64,000 nucleotides of DNA from Erysipelatoclostridium sp. An173 (GCF_002160495.1 NZ_NFKR01000012.1:1-64000); one strand, 5' to 3'; shown: positions 19,021-27,820, counted from the first letter of the stretch. The notes: a model not told the origin generated them from the sequence alone. Numbers and translations are program-made.

Positions 19021-19060
19021 CTCCTATTTAAAGATGTATAAGTAAATAGGAGGTTTTTTT
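19021..19060 (+). promoter_or_regulatory. Hairpin containing the next gene's Shine-Dalgarno
   Basis: CTCCTATTT (19021-19029) pairs perfectly with AAATAGGAG (19044-19052). The right arm contains the AGGAGG ribosome site, is followed by eight U residues, and the ATG comes at 19061. It could act as an attenuator, as a lid on translation, or both. Confidence 0.6.
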
Positions 19061-19468
19061 ATGAAAGAAAAAAGTAAATTGACATTTAAGCAAAAACAAG
19101 ATGCGGTAGAAAAATTATTTAGACAATATCATCGTGCAAAACTAAAATTATATTGCTTAGAAAATACATCGTTCTATCCTGAAATAAGTACAAGTTTAGT
19201 AAAAGAAAGAAAACATACTTATGGAAAAAATTCAATTGCAGCTCGTTTAAATCAAAGGATCGATGATAAAGATGATTTGAAAAAATTAATTTCTGCTTTT
19301 GAAATTGTTATTAATGCATTATCTCCAGAAAGTCAGGTTATCATTAATAATGAATTTATTTTAAAAAAAGATAGTGACTGGTGGAATGAATATTATAGTC
19401 GTGCGACATATTATCGAATGAAAACCAGGGCATTAGAAGAAATATTATTTTATGTAAATATTTCATAG
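19061..19468 (+). CDS. Small helical protein, sigma-region-4/ArpU-like, possibly MG284/MPN403 family
   Basis: 135 residues, charged and helical, no membrane segment. The C-terminal part (ALSPESQVIINNEF, DWWNEYYSRATYYRMKTRAL) has the pattern of sigma-70 region 4 or phage ArpU-like proteins and resembles the uncharacterised MG284/MPN403 family of Mollicutes; assignment is tentative. Stands alone between a start-site hairpin (19021-19060) and a bidirectional terminator. DNA binding is plausible, not shown. Confidence 0.55.
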   Translation: MKEKSKLTFKQKQDAVEKLFRQYHRAKLKLYCLENTSFYPEISTSLVKERKHTYGKNSIAARLNQRIDDKDDLKKLISAFEIVINALSPESQVIINNEFILKKDSDWWNEYYSRATYYRMKTRALEEILFYVNIS

Positions 19469-19472
19469 AAAT

Positions 19473-19496
19473 AAAAACTTTCTGATGAAAGTTTTT
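19473..19496. terminator. Bidirectional terminator
   Basis: AAAAACTTTC and GAAAGTTTTT form a 10-bp perfect stem with a 4-base loop between two convergent genes. Confidence 0.85.
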
Positions 19497-19502
19497 ATAA
19501 TA

Positions 19503-19973
19503 TTAATTATGGATAAAAATCCAAAAATTTAAATATAATGCAAATAAAATCCAAATTAGATAAGGAATGAGTAAATAACTAGCTAAGTGGTTTATAGAAT
19601 ATGTTACTTTTATTAGGATAATTACTAAAATATTTAGTATAAATAAAATTGCTAAAGCAAGAAGAAAGTTTTGATAATTGAAAAAAAAGATCGGCCAGCT
19701 AAAATTAATTAATAGTTGAAAATAGTAAATTATTAATGCAGTTTCTTTGTTTTTGTGGTTACTACGATGAATCAGATAACTTGATATTCCCATTAAAACA
19801 TAAAGAATTGTCCAAACGATAGGGAAAATATATCCTGGCGGAGCCAGTTTAGGACGATTGATATTTTGGTAGATATCCATTGAGTTCATAGTAAAAAATG
19901 CACTTAACCCACCAATTCCTAAAGAAATAGCAATATTTAAAATTATATACTTGTATTTTTTCAATTTTATCAC
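19503..19973 (-). CDS. TspO/MBR-family membrane protein
   Basis: 156 residues and five membrane helices, the size and topology of TspO (translocator protein, porphyrin/sterol binding). Typical motifs: RPKLAPPGYIFPIVWTILYV near residue 40-60, YYFQLLINFSWPIFFF, and a Trp-containing last helix. Single gene; convergent with the sigma-like gene across the shared terminator. In bacteria it is linked to tetrapyrrole and stress response; ligand here unknown. Confidence 0.9.
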   Translation of the reverse strand: MIKLKKYKYIILNIAISLGIGGLSAFFTMNSMDIYQNINRPKLAPPGYIFPIVWTILYVLMGISSYLIHRSNHKNKETALIIYYFQLLINFSWPIFFFNYQNFLLALAILFILNILVIILIKVTYSINHLASYLLIPYLIWILFALYLNFWIFIHN

Positions 19974-20113
19974 CTAATTTATTATAGACAATATTTAAAA
20001 AAATATGAGAAATCTTAAGAAAATGATAAATAATGATAAAATATTTTCTGAAATAGAAAAAAACGCTTCTATATAAAAGCGCTTTCATGTATAATGGTAG
20101 CAGAGGTAAAAAA

Positions 20114-20869
20114 ATGAAATTAGTATCGTGGAATGTAAATGGAATTAGAGCCTGTATTAAAAAAGGGTTCTATGATGTATTAAAGGATAGTCAAGCTGAC
20201 ATTTTTTGTATCCAGGAGACAAAGATGCAAGAAGGTCAAATAGAAATTGAAAAGCATGGTTATTATACTTATATGAATAGTGCTAAAAAGAAAGGATATA
20301 GTGGAACATTAGTTTTTACTAAAGTTAAACCTTTAAATTATAGCTATGGTATTGGTATAGAAGAACATGATCAAGAAGGTCGTGTAGTGACTTTGGAATT
20401 TGATAATTTTTATTTAGTCAATTGTTATACACCAAATAGTCAAACTGAATTAAAACGACTTGATTATCGAATGCAATGGGAAGATGATTTTTTAAATTAT
20501 CTAAATACTTTAAATCAACATAAACCGGTAATCCTTTGTGGTGATTTAAACGTAGCACATAAAGAAATTGATTTAAAAAATCCTAAAACCAATCGTAAAA
20601 ATGCTGGTTTTACAGATGAAGAACGAGCAAAAATGACAAGATTATTAGAAAGTGGATATATTGATACTTATCGTTATTTATATCCTGATCAAACTGGTAT
20701 TTATTCTTGGTGGTCTTATCGCTTTAATGCTCGTAAAAATAATGCAGGATGGCGGATTGATTACTTTATTGTTTCTGATTCTTTAAAAGATAAAATTAAA
20801 GATGCTTTTATTTGTACAGAGATAATGGGAAGTGATCATTGCCCAGTTGGTTTAGAAATAAATTTATAA
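20114..20869 (+). CDS. xth: Exodeoxyribonuclease III (AP endonuclease)
   Basis: Mg-dependent enzyme that cuts DNA at abasic sites. 251 residues from ATG 20114, set by AGAGG at 20102-20106 and the family start MKLVSWNVNGIRA. Catalytic stretches: FCIQETKMQEGQ (Glu), NCYTPNS, CGDLNVAHKEIDLKNP (Asp/Asn), YSWWSYRFNARKNNAGWRID and GSDHCPVGLEI (Asp-His). All expected active-site residues are in place. Confidence 0.96.
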   Translation: MKLVSWNVNGIRACIKKGFYDVLKDSQADIFCIQETKMQEGQIEIEKHGYYTYMNSAKKKGYSGTLVFTKVKPLNYSYGIGIEEHDQEGRVVTLEFDNFYLVNCYTPNSQTELKRLDYRMQWEDDFLNYLNTLNQHKPVILCGDLNVAHKEIDLKNPKTNRKNAGFTDEERAKMTRLLESGYIDTYRYLYPDQTGIYSWWSYRFNARKNNAGWRIDYFIVSDSLKDKIKDAFICTEIMGSDHCPVGLEINL

Positions 20870-20893
20870 TGTGAATTAAAGGAGATCGTGTCT

Positions 20894-20992
20894 ATGACAC
20901 CAATAACATTATTATCATTTTATATTTTATTAGGATTGGTTATTTTTTTCTTTATATGTGTCGCATATCAAAAAATTAAAAACAAACAGTGA
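20894..20992 (+). CDS. Single-pass membrane microprotein, 32 residues
   Basis: ATG 20894 to TGA 20992 encodes MTPITLLSFYILLGLV followed by IFFFICVAYQ and a basic tail KIKNKQ: one transmembrane helix with positive inside. AAAGGAG at 20878-20884 precedes it and a tight terminator follows 2 bases after the stop, so this is a well-formed gene despite its size. It is 25 bp after xth and may be in its operon. Function unknown; the shape resembles small membrane regulators or type I toxin peptides. Confidence 0.65.
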   Translation: MTPITLLSFYILLGLVIFFFICVAYQKIKNKQ

Positions 20993-20994
20993 AG

Positions 20995-21020
20995 ATGCAA
21001 TCGAAATGATTGCATTTTTT
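20995..21020 (+). terminator. Terminator after the microprotein gene
   Basis: ATGCAATC (20995-21002) and GATTGCAT (21008-21015) form an 8-bp stem with a 5-base loop, followed by U residues. Confidence 0.85.
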
Positions 21021-21104
21021 ATTGAAATTAATTTCTATAATAACAATAAAATTGGCTGTTTGTATTTTGAAATGAAATATTATTTTTGTTTATTATATAA
21101 TAAA

Positions 21105-21126
21105 AGGTTAGTCATTAAACTAACCT
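21105..21126 (-). terminator. Terminator of the CoA-binding protein gene
   Basis: AGGTTAGT and ACTAACCT form an 8-bp stem. On the minus strand it is followed by TTTTATTATA. It overlaps the stop codon of the full-length reading frame (21125-21127), not the early TGA at 21227, as expected if the longer frame is the real gene. Confidence 0.7.
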
Positions 21127-21508
21127 AAAGATTTTCGCTTTCTACTAAAACACAATTTTGATAATATTCTAATTTCAAGTCTTTTATTTCTTGCATCAAA
21201 TTATCATCATATGTTCCTGGCTGTAATCAGATTTTTTCAATATTTAAAGAACTGCATTCTTTAACATAATCACTGCCAAATTTAGGACTAACAACAAATA
21301 CAGCAACATCTACTGGATTTTTAATAGCACTTAGATTAGGAAAAGTGGCTTCACCATCAATTTCTTTATAGATTGGAGAAACACCATAAACAGTTTTTCC
21401 TAATTCTTTTAAACATTTAAAAATTTTATACCCATATTTTTCATGATTAGTGGTAACACCAATTACTGCGAAATTTTGATAATTTTTTAAAACATCTTTT
21501 GCTTCCAT
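21125..21508 (-). pseudogene. CoA-binding domain protein (YccU/YneT-like) with in-frame TGA at a conserved Trp
   Basis: Rossmann-type CoA-binding family, about 130-140 residues. The first 93 residues (NFAVIGVTTNHEKYGYKIF, YGVSPIYKEIDGE, PVDVAVFVVSP) match the family, then TGA occurs at 21227-21229. Reading continues in the same frame for 33 codons, starting LQPGTYDD and ending with TAG at 21125-21127, giving 127 codons. Relatives have Trp at exactly this place (W before LQPG). It is therefore either a fresh TGG-to-TGA nonsense mutation, a sequencing error, or readthrough. RBS AAGGAGAA precedes ATG 21508. Confidence 0.8.
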
Positions 21509-21584
21509 ATTATTTTCTCCTTGTATAATATTACTGTAACGGAGAAATAAGAAAATTACAACAAATATGCTTAATAATAAATAA

Positions 21585-21607
21585 ACTAGCTGTAAAAATA
21601 CAGCTAG
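21585..21607 (-). terminator. Terminator overlapping the end of pepF
   Basis: CTAGCTGTA / TACAGCTAG stem with a 4-base loop. On the minus strand it is followed by TTTATTTATT. The pepF stop codon lies inside the stem. Confidence 0.75.
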
Positions 21608-23334
21608 CCAAGTAATTGTTTATATAGTTTAATATCTTCTTTAAAAGTATCAATAGAACTTTGCCAAAAAGTTTTATCAGTTAAATCGATACCAACACTC
21701 ATACAAATATCTTCTAAGTCCATTTTACCTGTTAACGATAATAGTTTTTCATAAGTTTCGCTAAATTTAGGACCTTGTTTTAAATAAAGGGCATATAAAC
21801 CTTTGGCTAATAATAAACCAAAAGCATATGGAAAATTATAATATGAATAACTAGCATCATAATAATGAGGTTTCCAAGTCCACATATATGGGTGTAAATA
21901 ATTATTATCAAGTCCATCGCCATAAGCATCTTTTTGAGCCTGTAACATTAATTGTTTAATTTCTTCAACGGATAAAGCTCCCGATTTTCTGCTTTCAAAA
22001 AAGTTAGATTCAAATAAATAGCGAGAATAAATATCTACGATTACTTGTGTTGCCCCTGATAATTCATCTTCTAATAAAGCTAGTTTTGTTTTATCATCAG
22101 CATCTTTTAAAGCGGCTTTTGTAACTATTGTTTCGCAAAATGTTGAAGCTGTTTCAGCAATTGGCATTGGATATTCACTATTTAAAATTGTTTCATCATT
22201 TAAACATTCGCCATGAAAACCATGACCTAATTCATGAGCCATAGTAATCACATCAGAGAAGCTATTACCATAATTTAGTAAAAAACGGCTTTCTTTGATG
22301 CTGTGAAGGTTACAACAAAAAGCACCACCAACTTTTCCATTAGCAGGATAAACATCGATCCAATTGTTTTGAATGGCTTTTAAAGCAAAATCTCCTAAGT
22401 GTTTAGAAAAAGTATAGAATTGTTTTACAACAAATTCACAGCCTTTTTCATAAGAATAATTGCTTTTATCTTCAATAACAGGAGCATATAAATCATACCA
22501 AGGCAATCCATTTTCATGGCCTAGATGTTTAGCTTTAGTTTTTAAGTAATCTTTGAAAATATCAAGATTTTCTTTCATAGTTTCTAATAAAACATCTAAA
22601 GTTTTTTTAGACATTCTTGAATTTATTAAAGTTCTCTGTAGTTCATCTTGATAACCATGTAATTTTGTAGTATATAATACTTCGCCTTTAATACCATTTA
22701 AACAAGCAGCAATAGTTTGTTCTTTTTCATGATAAGATTCTATTTCAGCTAAGTATGCTTTTTTTCTAACTTCTTTATCTTTATCATAAGCCATATTTAA
22801 AACTTCAGTTAAAGGATAGGTTTTATTATCAATTGTAACTTTAATACTTGAAACAACTTGATCTTTTAATTTTTCAAAAGCATTGCTACCAGTGTTTTGC
22901 ATGTGAGCTATAATACTTTCGCTATTTTTATCAAGCGTGTGTTTTTGTTTGTTTTGTATTTCGGTTAAAATATATTGATGTTCTTTAATAAGATCACTAG
23001 AAATATTATTTAAGTCAAATGAAGCAATCCATTCTTGAGTGGCAACATCATCTTCTACAAAACTAGCGATTAAGTTATCTAATTGATCACTATATTTTAA
23101 GGCCGATTCATTAGTTGTATCTACCGATAATGTTAAACTAATAAAACAAGATAGTTTTTCAATTAATTGATTTAATTCAATTGAATCAATTAAATAGTTT
23201 TCTAGAGATTTTTCATCGTGATAGTTACGATATTCATTTATTTGCTGGTGTATTTTTTCCAGTTTTTTGAAGTCTGCTAAGAAATTTTCATCATTAAAAG
23301 ATAAATATAAATTATCTAAATTCCATTTATTCAT
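21604..23334 (-). CDS. pepF: Oligoendopeptidase F (M3 family)
   Basis: Cytoplasmic zinc peptidase that degrades short peptides. 576 residues, usual length about 600. The HExxH motif is in MAHELGHGFHGECL near residue 365, with the third ligand Glu in IAETASTFCET about 25 residues later, and the C-terminal YYNFPYAFGLLLAKGLYALY is typical of the family. Monocistronic, on the minus strand, with a hairpin over its stop codon. Confidence 0.95.
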   Translation of the reverse strand: MNKWNLDNLYLSFNDENFLADFKKLEKIHQQINEYRNYHDEKSLENYLIDSIELNQLIEKLSCFISLTLSVDTTNESALKYSDQLDNLIASFVEDDVATQEWIASFDLNNISSDLIKEHQYILTEIQNKQKHTLDKNSESIIAHMQNTGSNAFEKLKDQVVSSIKVTIDNKTYPLTEVLNMAYDKDKEVRKKAYLAEIESYHEKEQTIAACLNGIKGEVLYTTKLHGYQDELQRTLINSRMSKKTLDVLLETMKENLDIFKDYLKTKAKHLGHENGLPWYDLYAPVIEDKSNYSYEKGCEFVVKQFYTFSKHLGDFALKAIQNNWIDVYPANGKVGGAFCCNLHSIKESRFLLNYGNSFSDVITMAHELGHGFHGECLNDETILNSEYPMPIAETASTFCETIVTKAALKDADDKTKLALLEDELSGATQVIVDIYSRYLFESNFFESRKSGALSVEEIKQLMLQAQKDAYGDGLDNNYLHPYMWTWKPHYYDASYSYYNFPYAFGLLLAKGLYALYLKQGPKFSETYEKLLSLTGKMDLEDICMSVGIDLTDKTFWQSSIDTFKEDIKLYKQLLG

Positions 23335-23395
23335 AAAATCACCTCGAATAATATTATACCAATAAAAAATTTAAATATTAACTAATTTAATAAAA

Positions 23396-23417
23396 AAGGA
23401 TAGCGTTAACTATCCTT
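23396..23417 (-). terminator. Terminator of the PLD-helicase gene
   Basis: AAGGATAG (23396-23403) and CTATCCTT (23410-23417) form a perfect stem followed on the minus strand by a T-rich run. Confidence 0.75.
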
Positions 23418-26247
23418 AATCGTTATTGGTAATATAATCAAAAATATCTTTTCTAATTTCATTTTCTAATCGATATGTAAATTGAATTGCAGAATTTTTA
23501 TTATCAGGTAATTGAACTTTAATAGGGTTACCAATAGTATGTATTTGTCCCATATAATAAAATTCTTTGGAAATAGTATCGTTTTTGTTTTTTCTTACGA
23601 ATAAATGAATTTGAATATGATTTTCTTGTTCATGATATATTCGTTGTATTTCATCAGAATCAATACTTCGATTTGGTTTTGAAAAACATATTAATGTTTT
23701 AGAATCGACAAATTGATGTTGATATTTACCGCCATGATTTGCATCAAGATCGTGATTAATAAATACAGGCATTGTATTTGTGCGTTGATCATATTTATAA
23801 CCACCAATATTTAATGGAACAGCATTTACTTCCCAGTTTAATAAACGACATACGTCTTCATATGTATATTTTTGATACAGACAAAAATCAGTATTTTTAT
23901 AATTATTACTGTAAAATGATTTATATCTGTTGATGCCAAAATTAATTATTTCTATTAGCTGTTTTTTGAAATTACCATCTTTAAATAAATCGATCAATTG
24001 TTTTTCTGTATTTAGATTTTCATCTATGAAGATAGCATTTTTATAGGTTGCTTTAGCACCACCAGTAGCAAATTCTTGTCTTAGCTGGTTTACAATTGAT
24101 AAATAATTTACTTCTTTGAAATCGATACGATATTTATTTTTTAGTTCTTGTTTTAAAAGACTAATAATATTTTGATTGTTTTCAATACATAATTTAATTG
24201 CCAATAATTCATGAATTCTTTTTCCAGAAGCTAATTTAGTAGAAATATAAGTTAAATACTGTTCTTGGACATTATTGAATTTTACATTATAATCTTTTTC
24301 ATATTTTGATAAAAATTTATGATAAGAGCCTAAACTTTTATTTTGGAAAATACGTAAAACATCAATTGATTCATAAGTATCAAAATCTTGTAATCTAGGG
24401 ATACGTCCTAATTTTTGTTTTAGTTTAAAATAAGCTTCTTTTATAATTTTGACATCACTAAAATTAGCTTTATCAATAGATTCGAAAATTCTTTTTTTAG
24501 AAATCTGGTCAAAAGAAACAGTTGATTCACCAGGAATTATTAAAGAGCCTTCACTTACAAATCTTCTTAAATTATCTTTGTTGTAACTAAGATTACCGCT
24601 TAGTGCAATTGGAATTAAGAAGTTTTTTTCATAATTGCCAATAAAATCAATAATAACCACATAATCTTTAGAATTATGCTTACGTAATCCACGTCCTAAT
24701 TGTTGTACAAAAATAATTGCTGATTGAGTAGGGCGTAACATAACGATCTGATTAACTTTTGGAATATCAATACCCTCATTAAATATATCGACAGTAAATA
24801 TATAATCAAGATAATCATTAGGATTATCTGTTTCTAATTTATCCATCGCTAATCGTCTTTTTTCTTCACTATCTTCTCCAGTTAGAGCAGTAGTTTTATA
24901 ACCACGTTCATTGAATAGTTTAGATAGTTCTTTGGCTTCTTCTTTACGACTACAAAATACTAATCCACGAACTCGATTACCAGAATAACCATAAATATTT
25001 ATTTGATCAATAATATGATCAACGCGATTACTAGAAACCAGGTTGTTAAAATCCGTTTTGTCATTTAAAGATACGCCATTAACTTGAACGTCTGTTATAC
25101 CATAATAATGAAAAGGACATAATAAATCATATTCCATTGCCTGCTGTAATCTGATTTCATAGGCGATATTATAATCAAACATCTTATAAATATCAAAATC
25201 ATCACTACGTTCAGGTGTTGCAGACATTCCAAGTAAAAAATCCGGTTTAAAATATTCAACTAATTCTTGATAAGAGGATGCTCCAGCACGATGAACTTCA
25301 TCAATAATAATATAGTCAAAAGTATCGGGAGAAAATATCTCGCGATATTCCTTTTTATGAATTGTTTGTATTGTTGCAAAAATATAATCAGCTTCTAACT
25401 CTTTTTTATTACCAGAGAACAAACCTAAACTATGATTCTTAATGATTTTTTTAAAAGAATTCATTGCAGCTAAAGCAATATTTTCACGATGAACGATAAA
25501 TAGCATTCTTTTAGGGTTATAGTTTTTAACATCAAAAGCGCTAAGATATGTTTTCCCGGTTCCAGTAGCAGAAATGATCAAAGCTTTATTTTTGTTTTCG
25601 TTTCTTAATGCGTTTAAGGAATTTAATGCTTCTTGCTGCATTAGATTTGGTTCAATATTTAAATTCTTTTTCTCTTTTAACGTTGGAATAGAAGTATATA
25701 TAGTTTCATATTTTTTAATCCAATCTATTGTAAGAGGTATGGAGTGATTCCATTGTAATTTAAATTCTTCTAAAACTTTAAAAATCAGTTCATTATTTTT
25801 ATTACCAGATACTAGAATATTCCATTCTTGATTAGTAGATAATGCAGATTGGGTTAAATTGGTACTACCAATAATGATGTTATATGAATCTATGTTTTTG
25901 AAAATGTATCCCTTGGGGTGAAAACCAATATTAGGTTTATCGAAAATTCTAACTTCTATATTATCAAATTTAAGTAATTCATTAAACATATCAGGATGAT
26001 TAAAATTTAAATAAGACGATGTGATTATTTTTCCTTTTATGCCTTTGTTTTTTAAATCAATTAATGTTTGCTTTAAAACGGCTAATCCAGATTTATTGAT
26101 AAAAGCGACAGATAGATAAAAAGCATTACATGAATTGAATTGATAAATCAATTCATGAGATAGCTTGATTCCTTCTTGGTAATTATTTGTTAATAATTTT
26201 GCAGAGTTAGTAATATTATCAGCTGTTATGTGGTTTAAAGTATTCAT
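23416..26247 (-). CDS. PLD-nuclease / superfamily 2 helicase / DUF3427 protein
   Basis: 943 residues in three parts. About 20-180 is a phospholipase D-like nuclease domain with one HKD-type site (FHPKGYIF then IIGSTNLTQSAL). About 200-570 is an SF2 helicase: Walker A SATGTGKTYLSA, DExH box IIIDEVHRAG, motif III GMSATPER, motif VI QQLGRGLRKHN. The remainder matches the DUF3427 type C-terminal region. Such single-protein nuclease-helicases are scattered, often beside restriction genes, and are thought to act on foreign DNA. It diverges from a Vsr endonuclease gene 99 bp away. Defence role is inferred; domain calls are firm. Confidence 0.88.
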   Translation of the reverse strand: MNTLNHITADNITNSAKLLTNNYQEGIKLSHELIYQFNSCNAFYLSVAFINKSGLAVLKQTLIDLKNKGIKGKIITSSYLNFNHPDMFNELLKFDNIEVRIFDKPNIGFHPKGYIFKNIDSYNIIIGSTNLTQSALSTNQEWNILVSGNKNNELIFKVLEEFKLQWNHSIPLTIDWIKKYETIYTSIPTLKEKKNLNIEPNLMQQEALNSLNALRNENKNKALIISATGTGKTYLSAFDVKNYNPKRMLFIVHRENIALAAMNSFKKIIKNHSLGLFSGNKKELEADYIFATIQTIHKKEYREIFSPDTFDYIIIDEVHRAGASSYQELVEYFKPDFLLGMSATPERSDDFDIYKMFDYNIAYEIRLQQAMEYDLLCPFHYYGITDVQVNGVSLNDKTDFNNLVSSNRVDHIIDQINIYGYSGNRVRGLVFCSRKEEAKELSKLFNERGYKTTALTGEDSEEKRRLAMDKLETDNPNDYLDYIFTVDIFNEGIDIPKVNQIVMLRPTQSAIIFVQQLGRGLRKHNSKDYVVIIDFIGNYEKNFLIPIALSGNLSYNKDNLRRFVSEGSLIIPGESTVSFDQISKKRIFESIDKANFSDVKIIKEAYFKLKQKLGRIPRLQDFDTYESIDVLRIFQNKSLGSYHKFLSKYEKDYNVKFNNVQEQYLTYISTKLASGKRIHELLAIKLCIENNQNIISLLKQELKNKYRIDFKEVNYLSIVNQLRQEFATGGAKATYKNAIFIDENLNTEKQLIDLFKDGNFKKQLIEIINFGINRYKSFYSNNYKNTDFCLYQKYTYEDVCRLLNWEVNAVPLNIGGYKYDQRTNTMPVFINHDLDANHGGKYQHQFVDSKTLICFSKPNRSIDSDEIQRIYHEQENHIQIHLFVRKNKNDTISKEFYYMGQIHTIGNPIKVQLPDNKNSAIQFTYRLENEIRKDIFDYITNND

Positions 26248-26346
26248 TATATTGCTCCTTTATGCATTAGTATAATAGATTTTGTAGACGAAGACTAGTT
26301 AATATTTCATTTAGGTGATAGAATTAAGTAAATAGGAAGTGGTAAA

Positions 26347-26766
26347 ATGGCAGATGTAATGACAAAGGAACAACGTTCTAAGAATATGTCACATATTAGA
26401 GGAAAAGATACTTCAATCGAGATAAAAGTTCGTAAATATTTGTATCATCATGGCTTTCGTTATCGTAAAAATGTAAAATCTTTACCAGGGAAGCCGGATA
26501 TAGTTATTTCTAAATATCGCACTGCAATTTTTGTAAACGGCTGTTTTTGGCATCATCATTATAATTGTAAATATGCTACTCTTCCTAAAACGAGACAAGA
26601 CTATTGGTTAACAAAAATTAATAAAAATGTGGAAAATGATATAAAGCATTATAATGAATTAAAACAGCTGGATTATAAGGTGATTATAGTTTGGGAATGT
26701 GAAATTAAGGAATGTTTTGAATATCGTATGGAAAGACTGATAGAAGAGATAATTAATAAAGGATAA
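26347..26766 (+). CDS. vsr: Very-short-patch mismatch endonuclease (Vsr)
   Basis: Nicks 5' of T in T:G mismatches that arise by deamination of 5-methylcytosine. 139 residues, normal length. Visible motifs: MSHIRGKDTSIEIKVR (catalytic Asp), RYRKNVKSLPGKPDIVI, TAIFVNGCFWHHHYNCKYA (metal/His-Cys region) and KVIIVWECEIK. Vsr is usually beside a cytosine-5 DNA methyltransferase; none exists in this window. Instead it shares a 99-bp divergent promoter region with the PLD-helicase. Confidence 0.93.
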   Translation: MADVMTKEQRSKNMSHIRGKDTSIEIKVRKYLYHHGFRYRKNVKSLPGKPDIVISKYRTAIFVNGCFWHHHYNCKYATLPKTRQDYWLTKINKNVENDIKHYNELKQLDYKVIIVWECEIKECFEYRMERLIEEIINKG

Positions 26767-26850
26767 TGTAAGGGTAATAGAGTATTTAATTGAATACTTT
26801 TAGGTATGATAAATAATTTCTTATATTATGATATTAATAAGAAAAAAAGA

Positions 26851-26879
26851 TTGACTAATAGGCAAAAAAAGTGTATATT
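26851..26879 (+). promoter_or_regulatory. Promoter of rpsD
   Basis: TTGACT (26851-26856), 17-bp spacer, TATATT (26874-26879). This places transcription start near 26886, giving a leader of about 160 bases before rpsD. Confidence 0.7.
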
Positions 26880-26885
26880 TAATAG

Positions 26886-27047
26886 GCAACGAATGATAGC
26901 AGCACATAGAGTTTTGAAAATTGCGTTTATAACTTTTGTTTGTAAAGTAGCTAGCTGCAAAGTGAAATACTTAATATAAACACAGTTCAATTAATCTATG
27001 CAATGTTATTGTTTTATGCAAATAAAACAATAAATGGAGGAAAATTA
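26886..27047 (+). promoter_or_regulatory. Structured 5' leader of rpsD, candidate S4 autoregulatory element
   Basis: A 160-base untranslated leader with several possible helices. CATAG near 26905 can pair with CTATG near 26996, and a perfect 10-bp hairpin (27008-27017 with 27022-27031, loop GCAA) ends two bases before TGGAGG. In Firmicutes, S4 represses its own mRNA through a leader structure; the position and fold fit, but I cannot assign a known leader class. Confidence 0.5.
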
Positions 27048-27653
27048 ATGTCACGTTACACAGGACCACAATGGAAAATCTCTCGTCGTTTAGGATTTTC
27101 TACATTAGAAAATGGTAAAGAATTAAACAAAAGACCATATGCACCAGGTCAACATGGTCAAAAAAGAAAAAAACAAACAGAATATGGATTACAATTAGCT
27201 GAAAAACAAAAAGTAAGACATATGTATGGAGTAAATGAAAAACAATTCCATAACACTTTCAAAAAAGCTGGTAAAATGGATGGTATCCATGGTTACAATT
27301 TCTTATGCTTATTAGAAAGTAGATTAGATAACGTAGTTTACAGATTAGGTTTTGCACCAACTAGACGTGCTGCAAGACAATTAGTAAACCACGGACATTT
27401 CTTAGTAAATGGAGTTAAAACTGATATCCCATCATTCACTGTAAAAGTTGGTGATGTAATTGAAGTTAAAGAAAAATCTAAAAACTTAGCTATTATTAAA
27501 TCAACATTAGAAGGTAGAACTTTCACACCTGCTTTCGTTGAAGTAGATGATACTAAATTAACTGGAAAACTTACTCGTTTACCAGAAAGATCTGAATTAA
27601 ATCAAGAAGTTAACGAATCATTAATCGTTGAATATTACAACCGTAAAGGTTAA
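27048..27653 (+). CDS. rpsD: 30S ribosomal protein S4
   Basis: Primary 16S rRNA-binding protein of the small subunit and translational repressor. 201 residues from ATG 27048, with GGAGG at 27036-27040 and the normal start [20 protein letters not shown]. An in-frame ATG at 27003 falls inside the leader hairpin and is rejected. The S4 RNA-binding motif is [20 protein letters not shown] followed by [11 protein letters not shown]. It stands alone, as in Bacillus, not in the alpha operon. Confidence 0.97.
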   Translation: MSRYTGPQWKISRRLGFSTLENGKELNKRPYAPGQHGQKRKKQTEYGLQLAEKQKVRHMYGVNEKQFHNTFKKAGKMDGIHGYNFLCLLESRLDNVVYRLGFAPTRRAARQLVNHGHFLVNGVKTDIPSFTVKVGDVIEVKEKSKNLAIIKSTLEGRTFTPAFVEVDDTKLTGKLTRLPERSELNQEVNESLIVEYYNRKG

Positions 27654-27666
27654 TAAATTAAATATT

Positions 27667-27708
27667 AAAAGGTATATCATAACATTGCAGCTATGGTATA
27701 CCTTTTTT
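27667..27708 (+). terminator. rpsD terminator, also the attachment site of an integrated element
   Basis: AAAAGGTATA (27667-27676) pairs with TATACCTTTT (27697-27706), and the stem extends inward by about five pairs including a G-U. Its 3' arm lies in the 19-bp repeat shared with 32938-32956. Confidence 0.85.
27689..27707 (+). repeat. attL-like 19-bp direct repeat
   Basis: AGCTATGGTATACCTTTTT occurs here in the rpsD terminator and again, exactly, at 32938-32956. The decayed integrase gene lies just inside this copy. Confidence 0.85.
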
Positions 27709-27820
27709 GTTATTATCTAAAAAATCGCAACTAATCTATAGATATTGTATAAGTATCGCACACGAAAAGTGCCAAAAATTATTATAAAAATTATGAAAAA
27801 ATATCATTTACAATTTGGTT

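Noticed and set aside
19849-20088. Minus-strand frame upstream of TspO
   Set aside because: Overlaps the TspO start and the intergenic region in another frame, without a ribosome site or recognisable protein.
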